Shown here in pieces: positions 1 through 5,408 of a DNA stretch of 5,408 bases (the first letter of the stretch is position 1; the number at the start of each line of letters is the position of its first letter). The stretch lies in assembly GCA_025351125.1 (NCBI GenBank), contig JANXWN010000258.1, forward strand, positions 1-5,408, read 5' to 3'. The notes beneath the pieces were generated by a model. The model saw only the letters and a program-made list of their open reading frames with translations. It did not search any database and was not told the DNA's origin. The translations under genes were made by a program, and so were the position numbers. The stretch comes from Caulobacteraceae bacterium. GTDB taxonomy: Bacteria; Pseudomonadota; Alphaproteobacteria; Caulobacterales; Caulobacteraceae.

Positions 1-79
1 CGGCGTGACCATCGTCGCGCGGCTGAACCGTCAGGCGCTGGGACGGTTCGAACAATTGCGGCCGGGTTTAGGAGGTTAA
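1..79 (+). CDS. 3' end of a plus-strand gene, possibly GTPase HflX C-terminus (partial)
   Basis: Reading from base 2, an open frame encodes about 25 residues (GVTIVARLNRQALGRFEQLR, then PGLGG) and stops at TAA 77-79. The pattern of a short beta strand (VTIVARL) followed by LGRFEQL resembles the extreme C-terminus of HflX GTPases, where a strand and a short helix close the protein. hflX neighbours mazG in many alphaproteobacteria, which agrees with the mazG gene just downstream, although here the two converge. The fragment is too short for a firm identification. The seen facts are the open frame and its stop; the HflX name is inference. Any other protein ending in a beta-strand and short helix is possible. 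Confidence 0.45.
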   Translation, partial: GVTIVARLNRQALGRFEQLRPGLGG

Positions 80-89
80 CCGGCCCGGC
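61..89. terminator. GC-rich hairpin between convergent genes, weak terminator candidate
   Basis: GCCGGG at 61-66 can pair with CCCGGC at 84-89. Alternatively GCCGG(G)TT at 61-68 pairs with AACCGGC at 78-84, with one bulged base and a loop of about nine bases. A perfect 8-bp palindrome, GGTTAACC, sits at 74-81. The structure overlaps the stop of the first gene and precedes the stop of mazG on the other strand, so it is placed to end transcription from either side. No T-run follows the stem on either strand, so it is not a canonical Rho-independent terminator and may be incidental GC-rich pairing. Confidence 0.25.
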
Positions 90-93
90 GGAA

Positions 94-909
94 CTACGCT
101 TCGGCCCGCGCGGCTTTTTCGGTATCTTTCGCGGCTCGCCACAGTATTTCCATTTCCGGCAAATCGGCGTCGGCGGGCGTACGGTGGTCCGCGGCCAAGG
201 CTTGTTCGATGAACGAAAACCGCCGCGTGAACTTGTCGTTGGCGCCCCGCAATGCGGTTTCGGGATCGATATCCAAATGCCGGGCGATATTGGCGCAGAC
301 AAACAAAACGTCGCCCAGTTCGTCGCTTATTTTGGCGGCATCGCCGGTGTCAATCTCCGCCTCGAGCTCGGCAATTTCTTCGTGCAATTTCTGCATCACT
401 TCGGAGATTTTTTCCCAAACGAAACCAACGCGCGCCGCGCGTTTTGAGAGCTTGACCGCCCGCGTGAGGGCCGGAAGGGCGGTCGGAACATCGCTCAAAA
501 TGCCGCCAGACGACGATGATTTCGAACGTCTTTCAGCCGTTTTGATCTCTTCCCATGCCAGGTTCTGCGCCTCGGCCGTACGCGGGGCCGCATCGCCGAA
601 CACGTGAGGATGTCGGCGGATCATTTTTTCGACGATGCCCCTCGCCACATCACCGAAATCGAAGTCCTGCGCCTCACTGGCCATCTGGGCGTGGAACACC
701 ACCTGAAACAGCAAATCGCCCAATTCGTCGCGCAAGTCGCCGCGATCGTTCCGAGCAATGGCGTCGGCGACTTCATAAGCTTCTTCAATGGTATAAGCCG
801 CTATGCTCGCAAAATCCTGCGCGCGGTCCCATGGGCAACCGTCGATTGATCGCAGGCGCGCCATGAGGGCCAACAGATCGGTCAGCGCCGCCCCGGCGCG
901 ATCAGGCAT
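94..909 (-). CDS. mazG: Nucleoside triphosphate pyrophosphohydrolase MazG
   Basis: This 271-residue protein has the length and two-domain layout of full-size MazG. The family hydrolyses (d)NTPs to NMP and pyrophosphate in the cytoplasm, cleaning the nucleotide pool and, in E. coli, affecting ppGpp levels under starvation. The N-terminal repeat (about residues 8-105) shows CPWDRAQ (25-31), the helical metal-binding motif EEAYEV (42-47) and DELGDLLFQVVFHA (61-74), followed by RRHPHVFG (98-105). A Ser-rich linker (about 129-136) leads to the second repeat (about 150-238), with HEEIAELEAE (176-185) and DELGDVLF (196-203). Both repeats keep the paired acidic motifs that bind Mg2+; in E. coli the C-terminal repeat is the active one. 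The ATG at 907-909 lies inside the end of bpt (8-bp overlap, with the bpt TGA at 902-904), so translation is probably coupled; no strong Shine-Dalgarno is visible. Expression should depend on the bpt promoter. Confidence 0.96.
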   Translation of the reverse strand: MPDRAGAALTDLLALMARLRSIDGCPWDRAQDFASIAAYTIEEAYEVADAIARNDRGDLRDELGDLLFQVVFHAQMASEAQDFDFGDVARGIVEKMIRRHPHVFGDAAPRTAEAQNLAWEEIKTAERRSKSSSSGGILSDVPTALPALTRAVKLSKRAARVGFVWEKISEVMQKLHEEIAELEAEIDTGDAAKISDELGDVLFVCANIARHLDIDPETALRGANDKFTRRFSFIEQALAADHRTPADADLPEMEILWRAAKDTEKAARAEA

Positions 910-1663
910 TCTGCGCCGTCCGGTCTCGTCGGGCCATTAAACGCCAGCCCGCAGGATCGAGAATTTCGATCGGCGAGAACCGCGCCTTATAGTCCATCTT
1001 CGGACTGCCTCGCACCCAATAGCCGAGATACAGATAGGGTAAACCCGCGCTGAGAGCCTGTCGGACGTGATCTAGAATGATGAACGATCCGGGGCTGTCG
1101 CGGGCGATCGCGGGATCGTAGAAACTGTAGACCAGCGACAAACCGTCGGCCATTTCGTCGACGAGCGCGCAGGCCAATAAAATCCCCGGCCCGCCGTCGA
1201 GCGACGCCGCGCGATATTCCACCATATGCGTGCGCACCGTGGTGTCCTCCACCATGGCGACATAGTCCGACCACAGCATTTCAGCCATGCCGCCGCCAGC
1301 GTGACGCGAGCGCAGATACAGACGCAACAGCTCATATTGCTCCCGCGTGGCCTCCGCTTCGACCACGTGGCGCACGACGGCGGCGCATCGCGCCAACACG
1401 CGCCGCTCGGAGCGAGAAAACACATAGTCGCGCACCGGTAGCCGCGCCGAGATACAGGCCGCGCAGCCTTCGCACGCCGGACGATTGGCGATGTTTTGCG
1501 AGCGTCGAAAACCGCCGTGCGTCAGCGAGTCGTGTACCCCCGGCCCTCCCGCCATGGGCAGGTGGGCAAACACCTTGCGCTCCTTGCGATCAGGCAAGTA
1601 GGGGCACGGCGAGGGCGCCGTCAGGAAGAACCGCAATTGTCGGGTCGGGGTATGATGTGTCAC
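902..1663 (-). CDS. bpt: Aspartate/glutamate leucyltransferase (Bpt, bacterial ATE-like)
   Basis: Bpt transfers leucine from Leu-tRNA to proteins with N-terminal Asp or Glu, creating a primary N-degron for ClpS/ClpAP; it acts in the cytoplasm. The N-terminal domain (residues 9-80) has the family signature RFFLTAPSPCPYLPDRKERK (11-30), GFRRSQNIANRPACEGCAAC (51-70) and ISARLPV. The C-terminal GNAT-like domain (about 105-245) has the signatures YSFYDP (179-184), LYLGYWV (211-217) and the conserved KMDYKARFSPIE (222-233). Four N-terminal cysteines (20, 64, 67, 70) recall the cysteine set that binds an Fe-S cluster in eukaryotic ATE1. I chose the GTG at 1661-1663, giving 253 residues, because family members normally begin 8-12 residues before the RFF block and are about 250 long. 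The frame stays open upstream: an in-frame ATG at 1703-1705 would add 14 residues, and a start near 2014 would overlap the divergent dehydrogenase and is not credible. The Shine-Dalgarno before the GTG is weak. It is the first gene of an operon with mazG. Confidence 0.95.
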   Translation of the reverse strand: MTHHTPTRQLRFFLTAPSPCPYLPDRKERKVFAHLPMAGGPGVHDSLTHGGFRRSQNIANRPACEGCAACISARLPVRDYVFSRSERRVLARCAAVVRHVVEAEATREQYELLRLYLRSRHAGGGMAEMLWSDYVAMVEDTTVRTHMVEYRAASLDGGPGILLACALVDEMADGLSLVYSFYDPAIARDSPGSFIILDHVRQALSAGLPYLYLGYWVRGSPKMDYKARFSPIEILDPAGWRLMARRDRTAQNA

Positions 1664-1693
1664 GGGCCGTTTGAGTCTTGCGTTTACACACCG

Positions 1694-1722
1694 ATTAGGA
1701 GCCATGGCGGGCCGGAGTGCAA
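1694..1722 (-). promoter_or_regulatory. Possible bpt-mazG promoter
   Basis: On the minus strand, TTGCAC (1722-1717) and CCTAAT (1699-1694) are separated by 17 bp. They match the -35 and -10 consensus at about 3/6 and 4/6 positions. Transcription would begin near 1687, roughly 24 bases before the chosen GTG start of bpt. If this is correct, the alternative upstream ATG at 1703-1705 would not be in the transcript. The match is weak and rests only on consensus and position. Confidence 0.22.
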
Positions 1723-1738
1723 GAGCGAGTTTTAAAGA

Positions 1739-1744
1739 TAGGAA
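1739..1744 (+). promoter_or_regulatory. Ribosome binding site of the dehydrogenase gene
   Basis: TAGGAA lies 7 bases before the ATG at 1752. It is the best purine-rich Shine-Dalgarno-like match in the region and supports that ATG over the upstream TTG (1671) and over the GTG at 1746, which would sit directly against the site. Confidence 0.5.
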
Positions 1745-1751
1745 TGTGCTG

Positions 1752-2606
1752 ATGAAGATCGCGTTTATTGGCTTGGGAGTCATGGGGTTCCCGATGGCCG
1801 GGCATTTGTCCGGCGCAGGACATGGCGTGACGGTGTTCAACCGTTCGGGCGATAAGGCGCGGCGGTGGACCGGCGCGCATGGCGGACAGGCCGCGGCGAC
1901 GCTCGCCGAGGCGGTCGACGGCGCCGAACTGGTCTGTCTGTGCATCGGCAATGACGACGACGTGCGCGCCGTCGTCGCCGCCGTGCTTCCGGCGCTGACG
2001 CCCGGCGCGATCATCGTCGATCACACGACCACCTCGGCGAAGCTGGCCCGGGAGATGGCGGCCCTGGTCAAGGGCGACGGTTGCGAATTTCTCGACGCGC
2101 CTGTTTCCGGCGGCGAAGCGGGCGCAAAGTCTGGCCAACTCTCGATCATGATTGGCGGCGATAGCGGCGCGGTGGCCAAGGTCGAACCGGCGCTTCGCGT
2201 TTATGCCAAGGCGATTTGCCACATGGGAAAGGCGGGAACGGGGCAATTGACCAAGATGGTCAATCAAATCTGCATCGCCGGCGTGGTTCAGGGCCTGGCC
2301 GAGGCGGTCGCCTTCGCCAGGGCCGCCGGGCTCGACACCGACCTCGCCTATCAGGCGATCAGCCAGGGCGCGGCGCAGTCGTGGCAGATGGACAATCGTT
2401 GGGCGACTATGGCCAAAGGCCAGTTCGACTTCGGTTTCGCGGTGGATTGGATGCGCAAGGATCTGGGCTTGGTGCTCGACGAAGCCCGCGCCATCGGCGC
2501 CCGCGTCGAAATCACCGCTTTGGTCGATCAATTTTACGCCGAGGTGCAACAAATGGGGGGGCGGCGCTGGGACACCTCGAGCCTCGCCGCGAGGTTAATG
2601 CGGTAG
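1752..2606 (+). CDS. NAD(P)-dependent beta-hydroxyacid dehydrogenase (3-hydroxyisobutyrate dehydrogenase / semialdehyde reductase family)
   Basis: The 284-residue length is typical of this family, which oxidises beta-hydroxyacids or, in the GLYR/GHBDH branch, reduces succinic or glyoxylic semialdehydes. The N-terminal Rossmann domain starts immediately (MKIAFIGLGVMGFPMAGHL) with GLGVMG at residues 7-12. Strand 2 ends in FNRS, where Arg31 rather than Asp suggests NADP(H) preference. The substrate loop is DAPVSGGEAGAKSG (115-128). The family catalytic lysine is Lys168 in GTGQLTKMVNQ, with Asn171 following. The C-terminal all-helical domain includes SWQMDNR (210-216) and FAVDWMRKDLGLVLDEA (229-245), where Lys236-Asp237 is the conserved KD pair. 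No key residue is missing. The start is the ATG with TAGGAA seven bases upstream. gabT follows 72 bp later on the same strand, which suggests a semialdehyde substrate. The exact substrate (3-hydroxyisobutyrate, 4-hydroxybutyrate, 3-hydroxypropionate or tartronate-type) cannot be settled from sequence, so no symbol is given. Confidence 0.92.
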   Translation: MKIAFIGLGVMGFPMAGHLSGAGHGVTVFNRSGDKARRWTGAHGGQAAATLAEAVDGAELVCLCIGNDDDVRAVVAAVLPALTPGAIIVDHTTTSAKLAREMAALVKGDGCEFLDAPVSGGEAGAKSGQLSIMIGGDSGAVAKVEPALRVYAKAICHMGKAGTGQLTKMVNQICIAGVVQGLAEAVAFARAAGLDTDLAYQAISQGAAQSWQMDNRWATMAKGQFDFGFAVDWMRKDLGLVLDEARAIGARVEITALVDQFYAEVQQMGGRRWDTSSLAARLMR

Positions 2607-2678
2607 TCGGTCAATCGGCAGTCGAACCGCCCAATCGACGAACACCAATTTTCAATTTTGAAACGAAACGATCACGCC
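2607..2678 (+). promoter_or_regulatory. Leader of gabT with a small palindrome and 7-base tandem repeat
   Basis: The 72-bp gap before gabT contains TTCAA-TT-TTGAA (2651-2662), a perfect 5-bp inverted repeat with a 2-base spacer. It overlaps a tandem repeat of CAATTTT (2646-2652 and 2653-2659). This AT-rich patch stands out against the GC-rich surroundings and could be an operator half-site pair or a promoter element for a separate gabT transcript. No clear terminator for the dehydrogenase is present, so read-through into gabT is also possible. Function is inferred only from position and composition. Confidence 0.3.
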
Positions 2679-3959
2679 ATGCCTCCCACCAATATCGATC
2701 TCCTGGCCCGCCGCGTCGCCGCAGTTCCGCGGGGCGTGGGCCATTCCGCGCCGGTGTTCGCAGCGCGCGCGCAGAACGCCGAGTTGTGGGATGTGGAGGG
2801 CAAACGCTACATCGATTTCGCCGGTGGGATCGCCGTCCTCAACGTCGGCCATCGACACCCCAAGGTGATGGCAGCGGTCGCCCAACAGTTGGAGCTTTAC
2901 GCCCACACCGCTTTTCAGGTGACACCGTATGAGCCCTATATCGCGCTATGCGAGCGCCTGAACGCGCTCGCGCCGTTCACCGGACCGGCGAAAACTCTGC
3001 TGGTTAATTCGGGCGCGGAGGCGGTCGAAAACGCGATCAAGATTTCGCGCGCCGCCACCGGAAAATCGGCGGTCATCGCCTTTTCAGGCGGCTTCCACGG
3101 TCGCACCCTCTTAACCATGGCGCTGACCGGCAAGATCGCCCCCTATAAGAAAAAAGCCGGCCCGATGCCCGCCGAAATCTTCCACGCGCCTTTCCCCTCG
3201 CCGCACCTAGGGGTGACCGTCGATGAGACGCTTCAAGCCATCGCAACCCTGTTCAAGGCCGACATCGATCCCGAACGGCTGGCGGCGATCATTATCGAGC
3301 CGGTTCAAGGCGAAGGCGGCTTTCACGACGCGCCGCCGGCGCTTCTGCGGGAATTGCGCAAGATATGCGATACCCACGGCGCCCTGCTGATAGCGGACGA
3401 AGTGCAGTGCGGTTTCGCGCGCACGGGCCGGATGTTCGGCATTGAACATTCGGGCGTCGAACCCGATTTGGTCACGGTCGCCAAATCCCTGGGCGGCGGC
3501 TTCCCAATCGCCGGCGTGATCGGCAAAGCCGCAGTCATGGACGTGCTCGATCCGGGCGGATTGGGCAGCACCTACGGCGGTCACCCGGTGTCGTGCGCCG
3601 CGGCGCTGGCGGTGTTGGACATTATCGCCGACGAAAACTTGATAGCCCGCGCCAATGCTTTGGGCGAGCGGATGAAAAGCCGTCTGGCGGCGATCGCGCG
3701 GCGCAACGATATCGTCCCGATCACGGCTATTCGCGGGCTGGGCGCCATGATCGCCTTCGATGTCGCGCAACCGGGCGCGGAGCATCAACCTGACGCTGCG
3801 CAAAGGGTAGCGAAGGCGGCATTGGCCGATGGATTGGTCATTCTGACCTGCGGTATTTATGGCGCCACGGTCAGGGTGCTCGTTCCTTTGACGGCGCCGG
3901 ACGTCCTGATCGACGAAGGGATGGCCAAGCTGGAGGCGGCATTGGCCAGCGCGGTCTAA
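2679..3959 (+). CDS. gabT: 4-aminobutyrate aminotransferase (class III, PLP-dependent)
   Basis: GabT moves the amino group of GABA to 2-oxoglutarate, giving succinic semialdehyde and glutamate in the cytoplasm. Relatives also accept 5-aminovalerate, beta-alanine or 3-aminoisobutyrate. At 426 residues it equals E. coli GabT in length, and the active-site residues fall one position later than in that enzyme: Ile51, Arg142 (GFHGRT), Glu207 and Glu212 (IIEPVQGEGGF), Asp240 (LLIADEVQCGFARTG), the PLP Schiff-base Lys269 (VAKSLGGGFPIAGV), Thr298 (GSTYGGHP) and Arg399 near the C-terminus. The cofactor phosphate loop is NSGAEAVENAIK (110-121). The ATG at 2679 is preferred over an in-frame TTG at 2658 because family members start a few residues before DLLARR; neither has a strong Shine-Dalgarno. 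It follows a semialdehyde-type dehydrogenase on the same strand, and its TAA overlaps the stop of the convergent amidohydrolase. No gabD-like succinic semialdehyde dehydrogenase lies in the window. Confidence 0.93.
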   Translation: MPPTNIDLLARRVAAVPRGVGHSAPVFAARAQNAELWDVEGKRYIDFAGGIAVLNVGHRHPKVMAAVAQQLELYAHTAFQVTPYEPYIALCERLNALAPFTGPAKTLLVNSGAEAVENAIKISRAATGKSAVIAFSGGFHGRTLLTMALTGKIAPYKKKAGPMPAEIFHAPFPSPHLGVTVDETLQAIATLFKADIDPERLAAIIIEPVQGEGGFHDAPPALLRELRKICDTHGALLIADEVQCGFARTGRMFGIEHSGVEPDLVTVAKSLGGGFPIAGVIGKAAVMDVLDPGGLGSTYGGHPVSCAAALAVLDIIADENLIARANALGERMKSRLAAIARRNDIVPITAIRGLGAMIAFDVAQPGAEHQPDAAQRVAKAALADGLVILTCGIYGATVRVLVPLTAPDVLIDEGMAKLEAALASAV

Positions 3960-5408
3960 AATGCGACGTCCGCGCGATAAACCCGCCGGCCTTTGAACCA
4001 GGTCTCCAGAACTTTGGTCTTGCCGATCTCGTTCGCCTTGCCGTTATCGGCGAGCGCCAGAATATTTTGGTCGAGCACGATGAAATCGGCGGATTTCCCT
4101 ACTTCGATCGACCCGAACTCTTGGTCGCGGCCCATCGCTCGGGCGCCGTTGATGGTATAGGCGTCGATCAGTTCGCGGATCGTCAATCGCTCCCACGGAT
4201 TGGCCGGAGGGTATTGCCCGACGCTGCGGGTGACGCCCGTCTGCATGTTGACGAACGGCTGAGGATCGCGTGTTCCCACCGGCGCGTCCGATCCGGCGAT
4301 CAAGATAGCGCCAGCTGCCTTGGTGGATCTGGCGGGGTAATAGCCCCGTTCATAATAACTATCGGGTTTATGAAAGTCGGCGACGGCGGAACCCGTCACC
4401 GTCTCGAAAAAGGGAACGACGTTGATGTCGTATTCAGGATCGGCCGTCATCCAGGAATAGGTGTAGGCGACAAAGAGGTGGTCGTGGCCGATTCGGGCCA
4501 CGTCCGGCGGCGAAACCAATTGCAAATGGGCTAGGGTGTCGGGAGTTTTATCGTTGCCGTCGGCGGCTCGCGCGGCCTCGATAGCGTCCACGGCGGTGCG
4601 AACGGCGGCGTCGCCGATCGCGTGGACATGCAGGGTGAAGCCGGCGAGGTGGGCGGCGCGGGCATAGTCCAAAATCACTTGACGCTCATGCTGCAAGCGA
4701 CCCGATGAGATGGCGCATTGATCGGGATGGTACCCGTGAGCGCCCATGAACGCGGCGACGGCGGGTTTTTCGGTATAGCGGTTCAGCTGCGCGCGCACGT
4801 CGAGGCAAAGCGGCGAGGCGGTGTCGACATAGCCTTTCACGATCAGTTTGCCGTTGGCGGCGGCTCCAAAAATGGGTTGCAGAAACGGCTTGAGAGTCGG
4901 CGAGTCGGGTAGGGTAGGGGGCACCGCGTACGGATTGCCTTCCAACACGCCGTCGGCGAAAATCTTGATGCCGTCGGCGCGGATCAAATCAGAACCCGCA
5001 TATTTTTGGCGGATCGCTTTGGCGCCCGCGAGCAAGCGGTCGTAGTCAATATGGCCATCGCCCGACTTAAACGCTTCCGGCAGATAAAACTGCATCAAAT
5101 TGGCGCGAAACGTGAGCGTGCCACGCGCCGCCAAACTGTCGTAAAACGTCAACATGTCAGGGGTGACGAGGGCATCTTGCACCGCCGTGATGCCAAGACC
5201 GGCTAGGCGCCGCGCCACCGCCTCGGGGTCGTTCATCAGGGCGGGAAAATTGACGGTAAGGTTGTTCGCCGCGCCGATGGCGTCACGTGCGTCCTCGTTC
5301 ACGGCGCCGTCCGGTTCTCCCGCCGCGTCGACGCCGATCAACTTGCGAAGGTCCGGGAAGTCCCGCTCTAAAGTTTCGCGTGAAAAGCCGACCGTCGCGC
5401 CCGCCGCG
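3956..5408 (-). CDS. YtcJ-type metal-dependent amidohydrolase (amidohydrolase family 3), 5'-truncated by window edge
   Basis: The frame is open from the right edge to TAG at 3958-3956, giving about 483 visible residues. A TTG at 5341-5339 is not a real start: family-like coding (GFSRETLERDFPDLRKLIGV) continues upstream to the edge. The family is usually 540-620 residues, so roughly 60-140 residues are missing, including the N-terminal HxH metal motif and any signal peptide. Counting from the TTG, visible landmarks are GIKIFADGVLEG (124-135), LHVHAIGDAAV (237-247) with metal-ligand-type histidines, LAHLQLVSPPD (270-280) where most relatives have EH, AGSDAPVG (349-356) with the catalytic/metal Asp352, and the terminal composite beta-domain FGSIEVGKSADFIVLD (409-424) and VLETWFKGRRVY (444-455). 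These enzymes are Zn/Fe hydrolases of amide or related C-N bonds, and the substrate cannot be told. The gene converges on gabT with a 4-bp overlap; its promoter lies outside the window. Confidence 0.9.
   Translation of the reverse strand, partial: AAGATVGFSRETLERDFPDLRKLIGVDAAGEPDGAVNEDARDAIGAANNLTVNFPALMNDPEAVARRLAGLGITAVQDALVTPDMLTFYDSLAARGTLTFRANLMQFYLPEAFKSGDGHIDYDRLLAGAKAIRQKYAGSDLIRADGIKIFADGVLEGNPYAVPPTLPDSPTLKPFLQPIFGAAANGKLIVKGYVDTASPLCLDVRAQLNRYTEKPAVAAFMGAHGYHPDQCAISSGRLQHERQVILDYARAAHLAGFTLHVHAIGDAAVRTAVDAIEAARAADGNDKTPDTLAHLQLVSPPDVARIGHDHLFVAYTYSWMTADPEYDINVVPFFETVTGSAVADFHKPDSYYERGYYPARSTKAAGAILIAGSDAPVGTRDPQPFVNMQTGVTRSVGQYPPANPWERLTIRELIDAYTINGARAMGRDQEFGSIEVGKSADFIVLDQNILALADNGKANEIGKTKVLETWFKGRRVYRADVAF

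Larger units (their letters stand above)
1664..1751. promoter_or_regulatory. Divergent intergenic region between bpt and the dehydrogenase gene
   Basis: This 88-bp gap separates the divergently transcribed bpt-mazG and dehydrogenase-gabT units, so promoters for both must lie in or next to it. It contains a slightly AT-richer stretch (TTTTAAAGATAGG, about 1730-1742) just before the dehydrogenase. No convincing plus-strand -35/-10 pair was found, nor a clear operator palindrome. A plus-strand TTG start at 1671 would turn most of this gap into a 27-residue extension of the dehydrogenase, but the Rossmann fold begins exactly at the ATG at 1752, so the gap is better read as non-coding. Confidence 0.55.

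Noticed and set aside
71..76. Perfect Shine-Dalgarno GGAGGT on the plus strand
   Set aside because: No start codon opening a credible gene follows at the right distance. The bases encode the terminal Gly-Gly of the first gene and precede the mazG 3' end on the other strand.
1664..2014. N-terminal extension of bpt giving a 370-residue protein
   Set aside because: The extra 117 residues are low-complexity and antisense to the well-supported dehydrogenase. Bpt proteins are about 250 residues and begin near the RFF block, so the GTG at 1663 fits.
1695..2552. Long minus-strand open frame (285 codons) antisense to the dehydrogenase
   Set aside because: The composition is that of a high-GC antisense shadow (rich in Arg, His, Asp and Gly), with no recognisable domain and complete overlap with a clear Rossmann-fold enzyme.
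2591..2606. GAGG followed by ATG near the dehydrogenase stop, resembling the start of a small gene
   Set aside because: The ATG is in the dehydrogenase frame and reaches the stop codon after one further residue, so it cannot start a gene.
3207..3803. Minus-strand open frame (198 codons) inside gabT
   Set aside because: It lies wholly antisense to conserved GabT active-site motifs, has no family signature, and arises from GC bias in the third codon position.
4067..4534. Plus-strand open frame (155 codons) inside the amidohydrolase gene
   Set aside because: It is a shadow of the conserved C-terminal half of the amidohydrolase on the other strand, with no plausible protein fold or ribosome site.

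Overview
The window is a gene-dense, high-GC chromosomal segment with short intergenic gaps. It most likely comes from an alphaproteobacterium. The evidence is the strong G/C third-position bias, the bpt-mazG pair, and a possible HflX C-terminus beside mazG, an association common in that class. No mobile element, RNA gene, CRISPR array or phage gene was seen, and the content looks like ordinary housekeeping and central nitrogen/carbon metabolism.

Layout: (1) positions 1-79 hold the last codons of a plus-strand gene, perhaps hflX. (2) It converges on a minus-strand two-gene operon that is transcribed from about 1690 towards 94. This operon has bpt (aspartate/glutamate leucyltransferase, N-degron tagging) first and mazG (nucleoside triphosphate pyrophosphohydrolase) second, with an 8-bp start/stop overlap. 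(3) An 88-bp divergent intergenic region (1664-1751) separates bpt from the plus-strand genes. (4) Plus strand: a beta-hydroxyacid dehydrogenase of the 3-hydroxyisobutyrate dehydrogenase/semialdehyde reductase family (1752-2606), then after 72 bp a GabT-type 4-aminobutyrate aminotransferase (2679-3959). (5) Minus strand: a YtcJ-type amidohydrolase (family 3) whose stop codon overlaps the gabT stop tail-to-tail and whose 5' end runs off the right edge.

How the genes may work together: bpt and mazG are both quality-control genes (protein N-end labelling and nucleotide-pool cleaning) and are probably translationally coupled. GabT makes a semialdehyde from an omega-amino acid, and the upstream dehydrogenase belongs to a family that interconverts such semialdehydes with hydroxyacids. 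A joint role in GABA, beta-alanine or 3-aminoisobutyrate metabolism is therefore plausible but unproven. The amidohydrolase substrate cannot be inferred.

I did not find a convincing undescribed system. The points worth a second look are modest: the dehydrogenase/gabT pairing, the overlapping convergent stops, the Cys set in Bpt, and a small palindrome upstream of gabT.
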